45,953 bases of DNA from Erysipelotrichaceae bacterium (GCA_017432895.1 JAFRIG010000003.1:1-45953), one strand, 5' to 3'; counted from the first letter of the stretch, positions 1 through 8,177 are shown. The notes: generated from the letters alone by a model not told the origin. Program-made: numbers and translations.

Positions 1-50
1 GAGATCTGAACAAAAGAAACAAAACAGAATAATCAGTATATTCTCCTATC

Positions 51-97
51 AAAAAAAGTCATCCGGATACAGATAATAATCCATATACGGATGACTT
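51..97 (-). terminator. Intrinsic terminator of the 147-residue gene
   Basis: A 10-bp perfect stem (56-65 pairing with 88-97) is followed, reading the minus strand, by a run of seven T. It lies just past the stop of the minus-strand gene at 122-565. Confidence 0.85.
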
Positions 98-121
98 ATT
101 AATTCGGTTCAGAAGCTGGTT

Positions 122-565
122 TTACCCGTTACAGCCCCTTTCATTCATCTGTTCAAGTTTGACGATGCCGTCGAGATTGGAAAGCCGATAGGCCTTGGAA
201 TCGTGGGTATACAGATCGATCAGGACATCGGCCTCATGGGAATATGCTTCCAGAAGTTCCTTGAGATATTCCGAGACATTGGCATAATTGTACAAGGAAT
301 ATAATTCAAAGATCGTCACGAAACGGCCCTGATCTCTGGAAGTGCCGTCGAAATCATAGAAGATGGTCTCCTGAACATCCTTGATGTAATCCTTGAGTTC
401 AGGAGCTGAAAAAAGATATCTGATGAAACCGTAATTATCCTGCCTGCCCAAGGAGACGACGGCGACTTTGATGTAGACTACCACGTCTAAGGGCAGCATG
501 ACCATGTCCATATCGCTTGGCGCAAAGTCGAGCATTTTTCTTAACGGCATATTATCTGTGAGCAT
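122..565 (-). CDS. Hypothetical protein, 147 residues
   Basis: I do not recognise this protein. It has no signal peptide and no clear membrane segment. The N-terminal half has a hydrophobic stretch (MVMLPLDVVVYIKVAVVSL, about residues 21-39), the middle is rich in aromatic and acidic residues, and it ends with a Cys-containing tail. It is probably cytoplasmic and mixed alpha/beta. The ATG at 565 is supported by a TATAAT (577-572 on the minus strand) exactly 6 nt upstream and by the absence of any ribosome binding site, so the mRNA is predicted to be leaderless. It is monocistronic, ends in a good terminator, and is divergent from the DUF885 lipoprotein with only 20 bp between the two start codons. 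Coding status is supported by the promoter, the terminator and the uninterrupted frame. Confidence 0.7.
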   Translation of the reverse strand: MLTDNMPLRKMLDFAPSDMDMVMLPLDVVVYIKVAVVSLGRQDNYGFIRYLFSAPELKDYIKDVQETIFYDFDGTSRDQGRFVTIFELYSLYNYANVSEYLKELLEAYSHEADVLIDLYTHDSKAYRLSNLDGIVKLEQMNERGCNG

Positions 566-571
566 ACTTAT

Positions 572-579
572 ATTATAAT
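572..579. promoter_or_regulatory. Symmetric -10 box serving two divergent leaderless genes
   Basis: TATAAT reads 574-579 on the plus strand and 577-572 on the minus strand, so the two -10 hexamers overlap by four bases. Each lies exactly 6 nt from a start codon (586 plus, 565 minus). The predicted start sites coincide with the first base of each ATG. No convincing -35 box is visible on either side. Confidence 0.75.
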
Positions 580-585
580 GGTTGT

Positions 586-2427
586 ATGAAAAAAGTTATT
601 AAAAAGATATTGTTGCTGCTTTTCATTTCCTTTCTTCTGACGTCTTGCGCAAAAAAGAAAGAGGCAAGTCCCGTGGAAGAAAACGACGGGATGGCCTATC
701 TGCAGAAGCTGAAGGAGTATCAGCCAAGAGAGAAGAACCAGGCGAATACGACGGATAACAAGGATTTCGACCTTTTCTTAGATAAGGTATTTGTCGAGGG
801 CATGGAAGGCGATTTCATGACCATGCATTTCAACGTAATCGACTACAAGAAATACGGTATCGAAAAACCGCCGGTGGATCTGGGTGAAGTAAAATACGTT
901 TTCGATCAGGAAAACTTCGACTACATGGTCGACCAGCTGAAGGAACTTCAGAGCTTCGACTTTGATTCGCTGTCTTATCGTCAGCAGTACGACTATGAAG
1001 CTCTGGAATATTCCCTGTATGAGACTCTGGCCGATTACGGTTATTACCGCTACAACTTTGTTTTTTCAACGGGTTCCTGTACACCGGAGAATCTCATCAG
1101 CAATTTCACGGACTATACCTTCTATGACAAGGAATCGATCGAGGACTATCTGACCTGTTTAAAAGATATCGATCGTTTCATGGATGATCTGCTTGTCTAT
1201 ACTGAAGATCAGAGCAAGGACGGTCTCTATCTGCTGGACAATTGGATCGATTATACGAAAGAAGTCTGCAGCGGCATGTTGAACAAGGCCGATGACAACG
1301 AACTGATCGTCTCTTTTGAAAACAGACTTGAAGAACTGGATTTCCTTTCGGAAGATGAAAAGAACAATTATCTTAAGGAAAATAAAGAAGTCGTTTTGAA
1401 TGAAGTTTTGCCGGCATATGAAAAAGTCTCCAAGGAGATCGAGAAATACCGCGGCAAGACCAATATCGAAGACTACGCTCTTTATAAGCTGGATAAGGAT
1501 TATGCGGAGCTGTTATACATGTTGCAGGCCAGCAACAACAAGGACCTGAATGAAGTCATGCAGGAACTGCAGGATAATTTCGCTTATCTGGAAGCGGAGT
1601 ATATTTCCTGTCTCTATGATGCGAAATCCTACGCCGAATTCGATAAAGCCGTAAACAGCTACAGCGTTTTCAATCTTACAGGCAAAGATTGTCTTGAATA
1701 CCTGCGTACGAATCTGACGGCTTATTATCCCGATCTGGGTGATGTTGAGTATACGGTCGATGCGATGGATCCTGATACGGCACCTGATACGGTGGTAGCC
1801 TATTACTGGCCTTCGCCGATCGACAATACCAACCAGAACATCATCAGGACCAATCCCAACAATATGGCCGAGGGCTTTGGCACCTACAGTACGCTTTCTC
1901 ATGAAGGCTTCCCAGGCCACCTCTACCAGCATGTCTATTACTATAAAACCAATCCGCACAATTTCCGCAGCGTGATCGGCTTTATCGGCTATACCGAAGG
2001 CTGGGCAGTCAACGCGCAATACTACGCCTTTAAATTTGCGGGTCTACAGAGTGATTATGCGTCATCTGCCTTATATTTTGAGGATGCCTATTACTTCATG
2101 CTGTATTCGATCATCGATCTGGGCACCAACTATCTGGGTTGGACCGACAAGGATGTCGTCAATTTCTGCAAGAACGATACACAGCTGTTTACGAATATGG
2201 ATACCGATACGGCCAAATACTATCGTCAGTTTATGATCGAAATGCCGGGTGTCTACTGTTCTTATGGCATTGGTTCATCCAATTTCATGACTATGTGCAA
2301 CGAGACCAAAGCAGCCATGGGCAACAAGTTTGATTACATCGCCTATCACGATGTCTTAATGAAAAACGGCCCTCTGCCTTTCAATATCTTACAGAGTGCC
2401 GTCAACGAATATATCGCCGCCAACTGA
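586..2427 (+). CDS. DUF885-family lipoprotein, putative zinc metallopeptidase
   Basis: A 613-residue protein with a lipoprotein signal: a basic N-terminus, a hydrophobic core and the lipobox LLTSC with the lipidated Cys at residue 21, so it should sit on the outer face of the membrane. The HEGFPGH motif (H439, E440, H445) has the HExxGH layout seen in DUF885 proteins, and E471 in the following GYTEGW motif is a plausible third metal ligand. DUF885 proteins are usually about 550-600 residues, so this one is full length. The substrate is unknown; peptidase activity is inferred from the metal motif. No ribosome binding site is present and the ATG lies 6 nt after a TATAAT, which favours leaderless translation. 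The stop codon directly abuts the stop codon of the convergent BspA-like gene. Confidence 0.88.
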   Translation: MKKVIKKILLLLFISFLLTSCAKKKEASPVEENDGMAYLQKLKEYQPREKNQANTTDNKDFDLFLDKVFVEGMEGDFMTMHFNVIDYKKYGIEKPPVDLGEVKYVFDQENFDYMVDQLKELQSFDFDSLSYRQQYDYEALEYSLYETLADYGYYRYNFVFSTGSCTPENLISNFTDYTFYDKESIEDYLTCLKDIDRFMDDLLVYTEDQSKDGLYLLDNWIDYTKEVCSGMLNKADDNELIVSFENRLEELDFLSEDEKNNYLKENKEVVLNEVLPAYEKVSKEIEKYRGKTNIEDYALYKLDKDYAELLYMLQASNNKDLNEVMQELQDNFAYLEAEYISCLYDAKSYAEFDKAVNSYSVFNLTGKDCLEYLRTNLTAYYPDLGDVEYTVDAMDPDTAPDTVVAYYWPSPIDNTNQNIIRTNPNNMAEGFGTYSTLSHEGFPGHLYQHVYYYKTNPHNFRSVIGFIGYTEGWAVNAQYYAFKFAGLQSDYASSALYFEDAYYFMLYSIIDLGTNYLGWTDKDVVNFCKNDTQLFTNMDTDTAKYYRQFMIEMPGVYCSYGIGSSNFMTMCNETKAAMGNKFDYIAYHDVLMKNGPLPFNILQSAVNEYIAAN

Positions 2428-4284
2428 TCAGTGATACCAGTCGGGAGCCTGGCTTTGAACGAAGCTTCCGGCATTGTCACCAAAAGCCTGCGTCATATCT
2501 GAAACACTGGACACGTTCCAGTGTTTTAATTTGTTTATATCGAAACGATAGGTGCCATAGAAGGCGTAGGAGATATCCTCCAGTGATGCGGTATTCCAGG
2601 TGGAAAGATCGGCACTGAGATACTGGTTTTCATAGAAGATATAAGAGATGTTTTTCAATGATGACACATCAATATCTTCAAGGCCATAGATGTTTGATAA
2701 TCTGCTTAAACTGCCTGTCTGATCGTAGGCAAACATCTTAGCGGCATTTTCCAGCTTTCCGGTATCCCAGCCGCTGATATTCAAGGTGGTAAGGGCAGGG
2801 GCGTTTTCAAACATGTGTGACATATCGACAACGTTGGAGACGTCCCAGTTTCTTAGATCCAGATCGCTTGGAAGTAAGGCCAGAGCATTCTGGAACATAT
2901 AGGAAAGATCGACACAGTTATCGCTGACCTGCCATAAGGAAAGATTACCGATATTGCTTAACTGGGTGGCATTGGCGAAAAGGTAAGAAAGATCTTCAGC
3001 CCTGGAAACATCCCAGGCGGAGAGATCGCCGATGCTGCTTAGTTTGGAACAGTTGGCAAACATTTTTGACATGTTTATGACATTTGACGTATCCCAGTTA
3101 TTGAGAAGTCCCACATTTCTGAGTTTACCGCAATCCGAAAACATCGCTGAAGTGTCTGAACAGTCGGAAAGTATCCAGCCCGAAAGATCGCCGGTCGAAG
3201 TCATGGCGAGGCAATGATCGAAGAGGCCATGCAGGTTTTGACATCTGCTTATATCCCAGTTTGCCAGGGATAAAGACTTGAGCTTGCTGCAATAGGCAAA
3301 CATCTCAGACATATTCGTGATATTGGCGGTGTCCCAATTGCTTATCGAAAGAGAAATAAGTTCGCTGCAGTTGTAGAACATGCGGCTGCTATCCAGAATA
3401 TTGCCGGTATCCCAGCCGCTTAAAGTCAGACTGCTGACTTTGCAACCCTCAAACATGCCCGAAGCATTTAATACAGCTGAAACATCCCAGCTATTGAGAT
3501 CAAGGGAACTTAAGGATATACAGTCCGCAAACAGCAGCGACATATCAGTGACATTTGAAGTATCGATGTTTTCATAATCTTCGATCGTGGCCAGATAACG
3601 GTTATCCGCAAACATTTCGGCCATATTAAGACAGGGCGAAAAATCGACATGGTCAAGATCATAGATCGCCGTCAAAGAAGAAAGATCCGCAAAGGCTTTT
3701 GACATGTCAGGGTTGGCGATGATCGGTTCGGCAAGGGTATTGCTGATATAGGCATCATTTCCGTCAAGATAGAGTCTGATCGAACCATCCTGGGCCAGTG
3801 ATACGTCGGTATAATATGAAGATGGTGAGTGTTCAACGTTATCAAAGGTGATATTTTGAATATCTTCCCGTTTCAATAAATCATTGAGATCTTCACCTTT
3901 GATCAGGACGTTGGAAGGTATCCTTCTTTCCAGATTAAGTGAGAGACAAAGGATACCATACCAGTCTCCGACCGGCAATGAAGGTACTTCACAGGTGACG
4001 GTCTGACTTTCCAGTTGACCGGCTTCAATGTCGATCAGGTTGTTGACGACCTGGCCGGTGATATCGCTGTGACCATGGCTGTCCTGCAGGGTGAAGGTCT
4101 CAGGCATCACGATGTGCAAAATTTCGTTTTCCTGCAGATCGTTTTGAATGATGCGGATCTCGAACGATTCGCTTTCACTCAGGTCGATAGTCTGCGGGAT
4201 CTGAATGATATACGAGTCTTCACAGGGGGTGGGGAGAATAAATAATGACGTATATAAGGAAACAAATACCAATAAGGTTCTCAT
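2428..4284 (-). CDS. BspA-like secreted protein with DUF285 repeats
   Basis: About 618 residues. An N-terminal hydrophobic signal peptide is followed by roughly 200 residues of non-repeat region and then, from about residue 225, some 13 degenerate repeats of about 24 residues of the form LSxWDTSNVxNMSxMFxxC. This is the DUF285 / BspA-type leucine-rich-repeat pattern of bacterial surface proteins. No LPXTG motif or C-terminal membrane anchor is visible; the protein ends shortly after the last repeat. The family is associated with adhesion and host binding; that role here is inferred. I prefer the ATG at 4284, preceded by a GGGGGA ribosome binding site, to the TTG two codons upstream. The start overlaps the stop of the 62-residue ORF as ATGA, so translation is probably coupled. 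Last gene of a four-gene operon. Confidence 0.85.
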   Translation of the reverse strand: MRTLLVFVSLYTSLFILPTPCEDSYIIQIPQTIDLSESESFEIRIIQNDLQENEILHIVMPETFTLQDSHGHSDITGQVVNNLIDIEAGQLESQTVTCEVPSLPVGDWYGILCLSLNLERRIPSNVLIKGEDLNDLLKREDIQNITFDNVEHSPSSYYTDVSLAQDGSIRLYLDGNDAYISNTLAEPIIANPDMSKAFADLSSLTAIYDLDHVDFSPCLNMAEMFADNRYLATIEDYENIDTSNVTDMSLLFADCISLSSLDLNSWDVSAVLNASGMFEGCKVSSLTLSGWDTGNILDSSRMFYNCSELISLSISNWDTANITNMSEMFAYCSKLKSLSLANWDISRCQNLHGLFDHCLAMTSTGDLSGWILSDCSDTSAMFSDCGKLRNVGLLNNWDTSNVINMSKMFANCSKLSSIGDLSAWDVSRAEDLSYLFANATQLSNIGNLSLWQVSDNCVDLSYMFQNALALLPSDLDLRNWDVSNVVDMSHMFENAPALTTLNISGWDTGKLENAAKMFAYDQTGSLSRLSNIYGLEDIDVSSLKNISYIFYENQYLSADLSTWNTASLEDISYAFYGTYRFDINKLKHWNVSSVSDMTQAFGDNAGSFVQSQAPDWYH

Positions 4285-4469
4285 AGACAATCCCCCTGTG
4301 AAGATATCTTTAAAACCGGGTTTAAGCCTCTTTGGCGTGGAATGTATGTATGAGTATAGTGAAAGGCTGTCCGAAAGAAAGCTTGCCCCGGTTTAAAGGC
4401 AGGTATTAAGGTGAAAGTAAGTATATCTTGATGTTTTGATCCAAACATCGGTGAAGAAATCATGTTCAT
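4281..4469 (-). CDS. Small 62-residue ORF coupled to the BspA-like gene
   Basis: This frame opens with an ATG at 4469 placed 5 nt after a perfect AAGGAG (4475-4480) and closes with a TGA that overlaps the ATG of the BspA-like gene as ATGA. The product has no signal peptide or membrane segment and resembles nothing I know. Two readings are possible: a real small protein, or a translated leader whose job is to deliver ribosomes to the weaker downstream start. The strong ribosome binding site and exact overlap argue that it is translated; the composition (His, Pro and Phe scattered without pattern) argues against a well-folded domain. Confidence 0.5.
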   Translation of the reverse strand: MNMISSPMFGSKHQDILTFTLIPAFKPGQAFFRTAFHYTHTYIPRQRGLNPVLKISSQGDCL

Positions 4470-4483
4470 AGTTACTCCTTAAG

Positions 4484-4507
4484 AATCAGGGATGCAGGGC
4501 CCTGATT
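4484..4507 (-). promoter_or_regulatory. Intergenic hairpin before the 62-residue ORF
   Basis: An 8-bp perfect stem (4500-4507 pairing with 4484-4491, arms AATCAGGG/CCCTGATT) lies between the secreted-protein gene and the AAGGAG of the next ORF. On the minus strand no T-run follows, so it is unlikely to be a full terminator. It could stabilise the upstream transcript, set relative expression, or weaken entry to the downstream ribosome binding site. Confidence 0.5.
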
Positions 4508-4516
4508 TAATGTTTT

Positions 4517-4981
4517 TTATGCCGCGTTATTCAATGCGATAACGATTGGCAGCTGGTAAACATAGTTACCGGCCAGTAATGCTGCGTGGCTTACGGTAAA
4601 GATCGACTTGATACTGTCGTCGTAGGCAAGCGGCAGGTTGGCGGCGGTGAAAGTACCGTCACTGATATTTACGGTCAAAGCGAAACTGCGGTTTGAACCG
4701 GCTGTCTGGTCGACCAGAGCATGCTGGCCGTTTCCGACCGTGATGTCCAGCTGTTTGTCGGCTGCGATCGAGCCCTTGGCAAAGACGTTGAAAGTCTTGG
4801 ATTCAGGGGTAACATCGACTCTGGCCGGCAGTTTGACCGTATATTGCGAGGCGATGTTGGCGTAAAGCTCGACACTGGCCTGTTCACCGGTGACTTCAGT
4901 CGTCTCTTCATCGGCAAAGACGTTGGCCGGAACGCTAAGCGCCAGCAGCGAAACGAATAATAATGTTAAGATCTTCTTCAT
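4517..4981 (-). CDS. Secreted beta-rich protein, 154 residues
   Basis: The first 23 residues are a clean signal peptide (MKKILTLLFVSLLALSVPA then NVFA and the likely cut before DEE). The mature part is dominated by alternating polar and hydrophobic residues in short strands, with a segment QYTVKLPARVDVTPESKTF near its start, which suggests a single beta-sandwich domain. There is no Cys and no anchor motif. I cannot assign a family; pilin-like or matrix-like surface subunit is a guess. The start has an AAGGAG ribosome binding site. It lies 10 bp after the membrane-anchored gene and is followed by a hairpin, so it is probably the most highly expressed gene of this surface operon. Confidence 0.75.
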   Translation of the reverse strand: MKKILTLLFVSLLALSVPANVFADEETTEVTGEQASVELYANIASQYTVKLPARVDVTPESKTFNVFAKGSIAADKQLDITVGNGQHALVDQTAGSNRSFALTVNISDGTFTAANLPLAYDDSIKSIFTVSHAALLAGNYVYQLPIVIALNNAA

Positions 4982-4991
4982 GTTTTTCTCC

Positions 4992-5480
4992 TTACTTTCT
5001 GATCAGGATATCCTGATATTGCTGGACCCCGGCCCAAAGGATCGATCTGTCAGCCATGTCATAGGATGAAATGGAGTAGGTCAAAGTATGTTCACCTGCA
5101 TCTAAACAACTGTAGACGTCAAAACTTTCCATTTTGCCGGGGGCTATGAGGTCGCTGTTGTAGAGGACCTCATTGTTATAGATCACGTCGAAGCTCAGGT
5201 AAACCTGATTGTCCGACGGATTTATCAGATAAATGAAGGGATCATTTCTGTCCAACTCCAGTACACCGAATCCCATCAGCTCGGTATATGCATCCTCGAG
5301 ATCCTTCTTTTCTGTTGGCAAGACGATGTCGGTCTGATCCTGCGATATCTGTAATTGGCAGCGTTCACTCATGTTGCGGTAGGAATGAAGCAGAATGAAG
5401 AATCCGATGCCCATCAGCAGCAGCAGAAGGCATAGTAGAATGAGGATGATATCCTGTTTGATCTGTCTTTTGTCTTTCAT
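4992..5480 (-). CDS. Membrane-anchored extracellular protein, 162 residues
   Basis: A short basic cytoplasmic tail is followed by one strong hydrophobic helix (IILILLCLLLLLMGIGFFILL, about residues 12-32) without a cleavage site, then about 125 residues predicted outside the cell. The outer part holds an acidic stretch and beta-strand-like segments; two Cys are present (in RCQLQ and SCLDAG). ATG 5480 is chosen over a TTG six codons upstream because an AGGAGA ribosome binding site (5489-5494) fits it. First gene of the surface operon, 10 bp ahead of the secreted protein; a scaffold or assembly partner for that protein is a reasonable guess. No family recognised. Confidence 0.72.
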   Translation of the reverse strand: MKDKRQIKQDIILILLCLLLLLMGIGFFILLHSYRNMSERCQLQISQDQTDIVLPTEKKDLEDAYTELMGFGVLELDRNDPFIYLINPSDNQVYLSFDVIYNNEVLYNSDLIAPGKMESFDVYSCLDAGEHTLTYSISSYDMADRSILWAGVQQYQDILIRK

Positions 5481-5562
5481 AAAATTTATCTCCTTCAATT
5501 CGTTATTGGCAGAAAATTCAAAGATTCCTCAAACAAAATGAAAAAAATGCGTTTTTGAGCAT

Positions 5563-5589
5563 AAAAAAAGTCATATTTCTATGACTTTT
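5563..5589. terminator. Terminator after alr
   Basis: A 10-bp stem (5566-5575 with 5580-5589, loop of four) is followed on the minus strand by a run of T (complement of 5563-5569). It sits 23 bp past the alr stop and insulates alr from the surface operon; the reverse strand also has a short T-run. Confidence 0.85.
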
Positions 5590-5611
5590 AGCTAAATATA
5601 TGGCTTTTCAA

Positions 5612-6688
5612 TCAGAAACGGGGGTCGATGCGCTTGATCAGCTGTCCGTTTTTATAAAATCTTCTTTCCAGCCGATCGGATAAGGAAGTATACAGTTCAT
5701 AGCTTATCGTACCCAGCTGTTTCGCTCTTTCTTCAACGGAGACATGATCGCCGAAGATCTCGATCTTGGATCCTGATGGATGATCGTTTTCACACAGGAT
5801 CATCATCTGGTCCATACAGACGCTGCCGACGATCGTACCGTATTCGTTTTCGCAATATACTTTTTTGCCTGTATTCATCCGGTAGATGCCATCCGCATAG
5901 CCGATCGGAACGGTGAGAAGATATCCGCTTCCATCGCTGGTATAGTGACGGCCATAGGAGACTGTTTCGCCCGGTTTAAGCTTCTTGGACATCGTCACTT
6001 CACTGAAGACCTTGATGCACGGTTTCAAACCGGTGTGGTAGGAACTTAGGCCTAACAGACCCAGGCCTATCCTTTGGGCATTGCAGATATCATCATCGAC
6101 GATGATAGCGGCATCAGTTGCCGACATGTGGATGTAAGGGAAGGGGTAGTCAAGAGACTCGACAGTCTTTTTGAAGATCAGGTATTGAGCTTTGGAATAT
6201 TCTTCATCGTCGTCAGCACTGGAGAAATGAGACATCACACCTTCGATGATGGCGCCTTTATCTTTTAAAGTATTCAATACTTCCGCTGCATCTTCGGGAT
6301 CGACGCCGATCCGGTTCATGCCGGTATCGAGCTTAAGATGGACCTTGACGCCTTTTAAATCGCAGTCATTTACGAAATCTTTGGAAACCGTCACGATGCT
6401 CAGATCGTTTTCTTTGATCAGATCCATGGCTTCTTCCGGGACCTGTCCCAATATCAGCAAGTGATCCTGAAGACCTTTTTTACGCAGATGCAGTGCTTCA
6501 TCAAGACTTGACACGGCAAAGAAGTCAACACCGGCTTCCTTTAAAGTCTGTGCCTCCATATAATCGATCATTCCATAGCCGTTGGCTTTGATGACCCCGA
6601 TCAGTTTTTTATGATTCCTGGCGCTAAAGTATTCGGCATTGGCCTTGAGTTTATCCAGGTCGATCTCAAGATAAGAATTTCTGTACAT
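5612..6688 (-). CDS. alr: Alanine racemase
   Basis: Interconverts L- and D-alanine with pyridoxal phosphate, supplying D-Ala for peptidoglycan. The PLP-binding lysine is K34 in the family motif VIKANGYG. The central part shows the barrel motifs HLKLDTGMNRIG and VMSHFSSAD, and the C-terminal beta domain shows SYGRHYT and GSVCMDQMM. At 358 residues it is a normal length. The ATG at 6688 lies exactly 6 nt after a TAAAAT (6700-6695) with no ribosome binding site, so the transcript is predicted to be leaderless even though this is an essential housekeeping gene. It is monocistronic and has its own terminator. Confidence 0.97.
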   Translation of the reverse strand: MYRNSYLEIDLDKLKANAEYFSARNHKKLIGVIKANGYGMIDYMEAQTLKEAGVDFFAVSSLDEALHLRKKGLQDHLLILGQVPEEAMDLIKENDLSIVTVSKDFVNDCDLKGVKVHLKLDTGMNRIGVDPEDAAEVLNTLKDKGAIIEGVMSHFSSADDDEEYSKAQYLIFKKTVESLDYPFPYIHMSATDAAIIVDDDICNAQRIGLGLLGLSSYHTGLKPCIKVFSEVTMSKKLKPGETVSYGRHYTSDGSGYLLTVPIGYADGIYRMNTGKKVYCENEYGTIVGSVCMDQMMILCENDHPSGSKIEIFGDHVSVEERAKQLGTISYELYTSLSDRLERRFYKNGQLIKRIDPRF

Positions 6689-6694
6689 AACACC

Positions 6695-6700
6695 ATTTTA
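6695..6700 (-). promoter_or_regulatory. Leaderless -10 box of alr
   Basis: TAAAAT on the minus strand, 6 nt upstream of the alr ATG. No recognisable -35 box at the usual distance. Confidence 0.65.
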
Positions 6701-6757
6701 GCGCAATAATCGGCAAATGGCTAAAAAGCCTGCACGCAAACAGTGACCATTAACGTG

Positions 6758-6763
6758 TATAAT
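6758..6763 (+). promoter_or_regulatory. -10 box of the DUF4428 gene
   Basis: TATAAT 54 nt before the ATG. This leaves a leader of about 48 nt carrying the AGGAGGT ribosome binding site, unlike the neighbouring leaderless genes. Confidence 0.6.
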
Positions 6764-6817
6764 ATTGTTAGAAGTATTTTTAATACGATAATAATCAAGA
6801 CATTAGGAGGTATCTAG

Positions 6818-7651
6818 ATGGGCTTATTCGACAAAAAGAACTGTGATATCTGCGGTAAAGAGATCAAACTCTTAGGCAATCGCAAACTCGATGATGGCAA
6901 TATGTGCAAGGATTGTGCAGCCAAACTCTCACCCTGGTTTTCCGGCCGCCGGCATACCAGCTTAGCCGATATCAAGAGGCAGTTGGCCTACAGGGAACAG
7001 AACGCCACCAAACTGGCCAATTTCAAACCGACCAATATCATTGGCAAACGCTACAAATTCTATATCGATGAAGATAAAAAGCAGTTCATCGTCTCTTCCG
7101 CAAGTGACTGGCGCAAACACAACCCCGATCTCATCGATATTTCTGCGGTCAGAGATATCAAGATCACGATCGACGAAGACCGTGACGAAATCTATGATAA
7201 GGACGCCAATGGCAAGAGCGTCAGTTTCGATCCGCCAAGATATGAATATGAATACAAGTTCAATGTCGATGTTGATGTCGACAACGAGTTCTTCGATGAT
7301 ATGAAGTTCGAACTTACTTCCGATCGTCCCGACAGCCCGGAAAGTGAACTGTATTGCAATTATCTCTACATGGCCGATCAGATCATGAAGGCGATCCTCA
7401 ATCGTCCATTCCATGAAGACCGTTCCAAATTCAAATATCCGTATTCTTCAACCTATACCTACACTTCAACAGCTCAGGAAGGTGAATGGTTCTGCCCGAA
7501 ATGCGGCAACAGAAATAACGGTTCCTTCTGCACGAAATGCGGAACACCAAGACCGGAAGTATTCGAACCCTTCTTCTGCTCAAAATGCGGAGAAAAGATC
7601 ACCGATCCGGAAACGGTCTTTTGTCCCAAGTGTGGCAACAAAGTCAAGTAA
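6818..7651 (+). CDS. DUF4428 domain protein with zinc ribbons
   Basis: 277 residues. An N-terminal zinc-ribbon (C9, C12, C30, C33) matches the DUF4428 pattern. A central region (about 60-205) rich in Asp, Lys and aromatic residues contains beta-strand-like segments around RYKFYIDEDKKQFIV. The C-terminus carries CxxC pairs (FCPKCG, FCTKCG, FCSKCG, FCPKCG) that can form two further zinc ribbons. It is soluble with no signal peptide. Function is unknown; the fold suggests a scaffold or nucleic-acid/protein binding role. The start has a near-perfect AGGAGGT ribosome binding site 7 nt upstream. It is monocistronic and convergent with the QueT-type gene, with which it shares a terminator. Confidence 0.88.
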   Translation: MGLFDKKNCDICGKEIKLLGNRKLDDGNMCKDCAAKLSPWFSGRRHTSLADIKRQLAYREQNATKLANFKPTNIIGKRYKFYIDEDKKQFIVSSASDWRKHNPDLIDISAVRDIKITIDEDRDEIYDKDANGKSVSFDPPRYEYEYKFNVDVDVDNEFFDDMKFELTSDRPDSPESELYCNYLYMADQIMKAILNRPFHEDRSKFKYPYSSTYTYTSTAQEGEWFCPKCGNRNNGSFCTKCGTPRPEVFEPFFCSKCGEKITDPETVFCPKCGNKVK

Positions 7652-7655
7652 AAAC

Positions 7656-7688
7656 GATCCTTGTCAGACGACAAGGATCTTATTTTTT
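7656..7688. terminator. Bidirectional terminator between DUF4428 gene and queT
   Basis: A 10-bp stem (7656-7665 with 7670-7679, loop AGAC) is followed by TTATTTTTT on the plus strand; the minus strand has a GTTTTT tail, so it can serve both convergent genes. Confidence 0.88.
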
Positions 7689-8177
7689 GTTGATGAGACT
7701 GTTTATGCGTTTATAGAATAAAAGACCGATACCCAGAACGGTCAATTCACCGATCCCCACCTGGATCATGAACAGCCAAACCTGATCTTTACTGTCAAGA
7801 ATATAAGCCAGTTCAATGCCGATGATGATCGCATTGGCCAGAACTATCATCAAGGTACTTAGGATAGGATAGCCTTTGATTCTGTGATTCCTATAATGAT
7901 AAGCCAGAAGACAGCCGATGGCCGTCGCCAGGGTACCGAAGACAATATCGATAATACCCAGACCGCCAAAGAAGGTATTGGAGATGAAACAGCCCAGGAT
8001 GCAACCCCACAGAGCCCACTTATGGTCGATCGCCAGAAGACAAAGGATCTCCGAAAAGCGGAATTGGATGGGGCCGAAACTTAGCGGCTGCAATACCAGA
8101 CATAATACGGTATAAATGGCGGCACACATTGCTATCTGAAGCAGGGCTGTCAGTTTTTTCTTTCTTTCTTCATTCAT
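7680..8177 (-). CDS. QueT-type (DUF988) membrane transporter
   Basis: 165 residues with about five hydrophobic helices, the family motif FGPIQFRFSEILCLLA in the first third and GGLGIIDIVFGTLAT in the middle. The family is the S-component-like QueT group, often linked to uptake of queuosine precursors through an ECF module; the substrate here is inferred from family only. The ATG at 8177 has a TATAAT (8200-8195) 17 nt upstream, leaving a leader of only about 11 nt without a clear ribosome binding site. I see no preQ1 riboswitch in front of it, although such genes often carry one. It ends in the bidirectional terminator shared with the DUF4428 gene. Confidence 0.82.
   Translation of the reverse strand: MNEERKKKLTALLQIAMCAAIYTVLCLVLQPLSFGPIQFRFSEILCLLAIDHKWALWGCILGCFISNTFFGGLGIIDIVFGTLATAIGCLLAYHYRNHRIKGYPILSTLMIVLANAIIIGIELAYILDSKDQVWLFMIQVGIGELTVLGIGLLFYKRINSLINKK

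Noticed and set aside
1513..2019. 168-codon minus-strand ORF inside the DUF885 gene
   Set aside because: Antisense to a well-supported gene, without ribosome binding site or promoter; Ile/Val-rich product typical of a shadow frame.
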